Assembly (NCBI GenBank): GCA_003223895.1
Contig: QHXD01000033.1
Location: 1-18,085, forward strand
Direction: 5' to 3'
DNA from: Acidobacteriota bacterium
Lineage (GTDB): Bacteria > Acidobacteriota > Terriglobia > 20CM-2-55-15
Length of the DNA: 18,085 nucleotides
Numbering within the stretch: the first letter of the stretch is position 1; the number at the start of each line of letters is the position of its first letter. The position numbers and the translations under genes are program-made. This document shows positions 14,942-18,085 of the stretch, one piece after another. The notes under the pieces are model-generated. The model was not told the DNA's origin. It made no database searches and saw only the letters and a program-made list of their open reading frames with translations.

Positions 14942-15630
14942 ACTGTGTTCCTCATAATGGCAGGGTCGTAGATTGCACTCAGGTGCGCAAGCACATCGCT
15001 GAGGCTGCGAAATGGATGAAACGGAATACCCTGTTCCTTGCAATGACTCTGCAGCCACCCCTTGGCGTAAACCATATCGGCAGCATCAACAGCGAAAATG
15101 TCGGATCGCCCATCGCCGATCACCACAGGTACAGTATCGGGAGTCGTCAGGCGGTGAATGATACCGGGCTTGCAAGTGCCACATCCATGCGCGCAGCCCT
15201 TCGCATGAGGGAAGCTCCATTTCGGAACTCCCGATACAAACTCGAAGTGGCTCGCAAAGATCCGGATGCCGAGCGCCGCGACGTCAATGGAGTTGTGCGC
15301 GAACGCTCGCTCGATGATCCAATCGAATCCGTCACTGAACACAATGAGCGGAAAGCCGTAATCCCTGGCCCAGGAGGCGAGGCGTTGAAAGCCTTCATCG
15401 ATTTCGATACCGCCAAGAAGGTCATCGAGATCGGCCTCGCTTACGCGCGTGCACGCCATCTGGCGGTCCAGGCACTCGCGTGAGCTGATTCGACCGTCAA
15501 TCCATTCCTGTTCGACATCGCGCCAGCGAGGCTGGGCATACGTTTCGAGCAGCACATCTATGACGTCCTGACGGGTAATCGTGCCGTCAAAGTCGCAAAA
15601 TAATCTCGGGCGTTTAACGTTCGTCGACAA
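14938..15630 (-). CDS. MtnX-like HAD family phosphatase
   Basis: This 230-aa protein has all HAD motifs: DFDGTIT (D13, D15), SDG (S99), K154 in the CAHGCGTCK cluster (146-154) and GDGRSD (D173, D177). The helical cap, the Cys cluster and the late VYAKGWLQSHC block resemble MtnX, the 2-hydroxy-3-keto-5-methylthiopentenyl-1-phosphate phosphatase of methionine salvage, and the phosphoserine-phosphatase branch. No other salvage gene is nearby, so a phosphorylated intermediate of this operon's pathway is the likelier substrate (inference). It starts at TTG 15630, with AAGGTGA 6 nt upstream. It overlaps the ligase gene by 17 nt and the aminotransferase by 4 nt. Confidence 0.83.
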   Translation of the reverse strand: MSTNVKRPRLFCDFDGTITRQDVIDVLLETYAQPRWRDVEQEWIDGRISSRECLDRQMACTRVSEADLDDLLGGIEIDEGFQRLASWARDYGFPLIVFSDGFDWIIERAFAHNSIDVAALGIRIFASHFEFVSGVPKWSFPHAKGCAHGCGTCKPGIIHRLTTPDTVPVVIGDGRSDIFAVDAADMVYAKGWLQSHCKEQGIPFHPFRSLSDVLAHLSAIYDPAIMRNTV

Positions 15631-16921
15631 GCCAGCTCACCTTTCTCGGTTGTTTGGATTGCGTTGGCATAACCTCTCTGACGTCGATGCAATACATCGC
15701 ACACTGGAGATTGGCCCACATACCGGGCTGTTGAATTCGGATCTGCTCCTCAATGCTTTTGCGCAACTCGTCCAGGTGCAGATCGCCATTTTTCAAAATG
15801 CGAAACTCCAGCACGTCCCGCCCTTCCCTCTGGAGAACCGCGGCCTGCCAGACCTTGGGCCAGCCGGCAACAGGCTCCACGAGCTTCTCGAGGAGCACCG
15901 GATAGATGTTTCCTGCGCCCATCACAACCATGTCATCGCGGCGCGCCTTCAGCGGCGAAATGCGCTGGATCGTGGAGCCGCAACGGCAAAGGCCCTCGAC
16001 CAGCCGGGCGACATCGCGAGTACGGTAGCGAATGAGGGGCATAACGCGGCGTGAGAGCGTCGTCACCACAATTTCGCCGAAACCTTCGGAGTCGCGATCC
16101 ACGATTTCCACGATCAGATTGAATTCGTCCAGGTGGAGACCGTTGCGCTCGAGACATTCACCGCCGATAAAACCGCAGGTCTCAGTCGTGCCGTAACCTT
16201 GAAGCACCGGGCAGCGCCACACCTCCTGTGCATAAGTGCGAGTCCGCTCCGGCAGCCGATCGCCTCCGCACATGATGAATTTCAATTTCGGAATGTTACC
16301 GGCACTGCTCGCAACATCGGTTAGTGTGAGAAGCCAGGTCGGATCGGCCAGCAGAACCGTATACCGGTCGTCTTGGATGCGGCGGTAAGCCTCATCCGCC
16401 GGAACCTTTCCCACTACCGAGCCAAACACATTCAGGTGACGCAGTGTGGCTTCGGTCATCGGACCGGTAACCCAGAACCCTTGATCGAATGTGCAGAGAA
16501 CCCTGTCGCCGGAACGGATACCGCAATAGTAGAGAGCGCAGGCTTCGTATCGCGCCAGCCAATCGATTTCTTCGTACGAGAAATAGGTGCGCTTCGGACG
16601 TCCCGTCGTGCCGCTGGTTTCGCAGACAAGACCGGGAGCCCTGCACAGAAATTGCAGGGGGTCGTCTTGGACGTCTTCGGGCCAGGTATAGAAGTCGCCC
16701 AAATGTTCGATCTTTCCGACCCATGCCGGATCGATATGAGCTTCAGCGAACCGCTTCTGGTAATAGTCGGATCGGCTTGCCGTCCAGATCATGAGATCCT
16801 TGAACGCCGCACGCGCCCTGGCCCTCAGAATCGCCGAAGGCACAACCGGAGCAAGTTTCGTCATTCGCGGAATGTTGCGGGTGGACCAGTAGTCGGCCGC
16901 TCTGAAAATCCGGTTAAACAC
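15614..16921 (-). CDS. PaaK-like adenylate-forming ligase
   Basis: This 435-aa protein is of the phenylacetate-CoA ligase/CapK/LuxE type of the ANL superfamily. Visible motifs are the P-loop ETSGTTGRPK (101-110), GYGTTETCGF (242-251), PLIRYRTRDVARL (295-307), the hinge region RRDDMVVMGAGNIYP (327-341) and a C-terminal SKQPRKV (422-428) that offers the catalytic lysine. Such enzymes activate a carboxylic acid as an acyl-adenylate and pass it to CoA or another thiol, amine or hydroxyl. No carrier protein is encoded nearby, so the acyl acceptor is open. GTG 16921 is preceded by GAGGT and overlaps the end of the glycosyltransferase gene by 8 nt. A CRC pair at 312-314 is a minor oddity. Confidence 0.85.
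   Translation of the reverse strand: MFNRIFRAADYWSTRNIPRMTKLAPVVPSAILRARARAAFKDLMIWTASRSDYYQKRFAEAHIDPAWVGKIEHLGDFYTWPEDVQDDPLQFLCRAPGLVCETSGTTGRPKRTYFSYEEIDWLARYEACALYYCGIRSGDRVLCTFDQGFWVTGPMTEATLRHLNVFGSVVGKVPADEAYRRIQDDRYTVLLADPTWLLTLTDVASSAGNIPKLKFIMCGGDRLPERTRTYAQEVWRCPVLQGYGTTETCGFIGGECLERNGLHLDEFNLIVEIVDRDSEGFGEIVVTTLSRRVMPLIRYRTRDVARLVEGLCRCGSTIQRISPLKARRDDMVVMGAGNIYPVLLEKLVEPVAGWPKVWQAAVLQREGRDVLEFRILKNGDLHLDELRKSIEEQIRIQQPGMWANLQCAMYCIDVREVMPTQSKQPRKVSWLVDER
15637..15643 (-). promoter_or_regulatory. ribosome binding site supporting the TTG start of the HAD gene
   Basis: AAGGTGA on the minus strand lies 6 nt before TTG 15630, inside the end of the ligase gene. No ATG or GTG is available in this frame before the DFDGT motif. 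Confidence 0.5.
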
Positions 16922-18011
16922 AATTTACCTCGAGCAACTGGACGATCATCTCGCTCGCGGAATCGGCGGAGCCGGTCGATGATGGTTGCAGCTCGCCGCG
17001 CAAGACCGCCTCGGCCATCGCAGCCGCTTCGGCAGGATTGCGTGCCAACCATCCGGCACCCCGCCGGACCCATTCGCGCGCGCTCTCTTCTTCGAGTCCG
17101 GGTAAAGGATCGAATGCGATTGTGGGCAGGCTCATCGAAAGCGCTTCTCTCAACGTCAGCGCACCGGGCTTCGTGATCAACACATCGGCCGCCGCCATGT
17201 AGAGGCTGACGTCTTCGGTCCACCCGATAGTGCGAAGGTCCAGTCGAGCCGGCTGTAATTTGCGAAGCCTGGCCAGCAATGCGTGGTCATGTCCCGCAAT
17301 CGCAATGGCCTGAACGGGAATGCTGGTCCGTCGATCCAGTTCTTTGATCGCGGTGTCGAGACGGGCAGGTCCCATCCCGCCTGCCATCAGAAGAACAATG
17401 GGACGTTCCGGCGATAGTCCACATCGAGCGCGCGCTGTGGCTTTCGACTCCGCGTTTCGGAAGTCCTTCCGAATTGGGACGCCCACGACCTCGATCGGCG
17501 TTTCGTCCATTCCCCATTCCCGCAGTTGTGCGGCGACCCTGTCCGAGGGAACCAGGTACATGTCAACACCCGGCTGAACCCAGGCAGGTTCGCTTTCGAA
17601 ATTGAGAATCATCGCTGCGATCCGAACGGCTCCATCCATCCTTCGCTTATATAGAGACGCGATCTCGCAGGCGCCGACCTCAGCGGCCAAAATGTTTTGC
17701 GGACGGAGCCGGCCGATCACATCCAGCAGCCTCCGCGTTCCGAGCGCCAACAGTGCCGGAGATATCGTGTGACGATGCAAATTCCGAAGCCTGGCTTCGA
17801 AGAGTCTCCGCCAGAGAGACGGACAGTAGCGAATCATGAGCCAATAAGGGGCCACATAAATCGCCCTGAACCAGAGCGGGAACCACTCGATGGCATCAAT
17901 GATGACCGCATCGCAACCTGTGTTCTCGCGCCAGGCCTCGGCTACGGCCCCTGCAGCAGTGATATCGCCCATTCCGAACGAGAGACTAAGTATGACGAGA
18001 CGGGTTTTCAC
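16914..18011 (-). CDS. MGDG-synthase/MurG-like glycosyltransferase (GT28 type)
   Basis: This 365-aa GT-B protein has an N-terminal MGDG-synthase-type domain: LVILSLSFGMGDITAAGAV (5-23), then NFESEPAWVQPGVDMYLVPSD (137-157 region). The C-terminal donor domain has LMAGGMGPARLDT (208-220), TIGWTEDVSLYMAAADVLITKPG (from about 261) and LREALSMSLPTIAF (287-300). It should move a sugar from a nucleotide to a lipid or small-molecule acceptor. The usual GxGH is GMGD here: Asp replaces the His that is catalytic in MGDG synthase. It starts at GTG 18011, which abuts a repeat element and has no ribosome site. It is the first gene of the minus-strand operon in view, and the next gene's GTG lies inside its 3' end. 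Confidence 0.82.
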   Translation of the reverse strand: MKTRLVILSLSFGMGDITAAGAVAEAWRENTGCDAVIIDAIEWFPLWFRAIYVAPYWLMIRYCPSLWRRLFEARLRNLHRHTISPALLALGTRRLLDVIGRLRPQNILAAEVGACEIASLYKRRMDGAVRIAAMILNFESEPAWVQPGVDMYLVPSDRVAAQLREWGMDETPIEVVGVPIRKDFRNAESKATARARCGLSPERPIVLLMAGGMGPARLDTAIKELDRRTSIPVQAIAIAGHDHALLARLRKLQPARLDLRTIGWTEDVSLYMAAADVLITKPGALTLREALSMSLPTIAFDPLPGLEEESAREWVRRGAGWLARNPAEAAAMAEAVLRGELQPSSTGSADSASEMIVQLLEVNCV

Positions 18012-18085
18012 AGCCGCGGAGCGGCGGCAGAATGTAGCCCCGGGCGTGAGCCCGGGGTTGGCATTACGACGGAAGCCAAAGCCCC
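18011..18085. repeat. REP-like element of stem family B, cut by the window end
   Basis: CAGCCGCGGAGCGGC followed by GTAG and CCCCGGGCGTGAGCCCGGGG repeats the left end of the 3640-3837 element and continues to a GCCCC block at the edge. Its first base is the last base of the GTG start codon (plus-strand CAC) of the glycosyltransferase gene. The inverted partner presumably lies beyond the window. Confidence 0.8.

Noticed and set aside
8759..18011. Classical PKS or NRPS gene cluster
   Set aside because: No ketosynthase, condensation, acyl-carrier or thioesterase domain is seen. The PaaK-like ligase is stand-alone.

Overview
The window is GC-rich bacterial DNA with 14 complete genes, no rRNA or tRNA that I can see, no transposase and no CRISPR. 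Several traits point to a soil-type Acidobacteriota genome: an NHL-repeat propeller with GDGGPA linkers, Tat-exported enzymes, a polyamine-synthase-like membrane protein, and many small GTAG-plus-palindrome repeats at gene ends. That placement is inference; no marker gene is present.

Left part (1-8642). A Tat-exported NHL beta-propeller protein is followed directly by a large membrane protein with a C-terminal spermidine-synthase-like domain (+). Then come a small secreted protein of unknown function (-), a DUF2236/MpaB-type oxygenase-like protein (+), a truncated ComEA-like helix-hairpin-helix protein (-), a Tat-exported amidohydrolase (-) and a membrane-anchored SGNH hydrolase (-). The most striking non-coding structure is a fold-back at 5262-5675: two 197-bp arms, only two mismatches, 20-nt loop. 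Its left arm is the 3' end of the DUF2236 gene. Its right arm replaces the C-terminal half of the ComEA-like gene.

Right part (8759-18011). Two tightly packed operons converge. The plus-strand operon encodes a ferritin-like di-iron protein with a membrane tail, a NodU/CmcH-type O-carbamoyltransferase, a small SxtK/DUF5989-like membrane protein, a methyltransferase with an N-terminal zinc ribbon, and a metallo-beta-lactamase-fold hydrolase. The minus-strand operon encodes an MGDG-synthase/MurG-like glycosyltransferase, a PaaK-like adenylate-forming ligase, an MtnX-like HAD phosphatase and a class III aminotransferase; all its genes overlap. Together they could make a carbamoylated, methylated, amino- and sugar-bearing small molecule or lipid without a PKS or NRPS. 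This is the best candidate for an undescribed system here. The product cannot be read from sequence.

Repeats. Three stem families of GTAG-plus-hairpin (REP-like) elements occur as inverted pairs at 3640-3837, 5434-5503, 7417-7524 and 8649-8721, and a further copy runs off the end at 18011-18085. A 215-bp MITE-like hairpin flanked by purine/pyrimidine tandem repeats fills the gap between the convergent operons (13141-13579).
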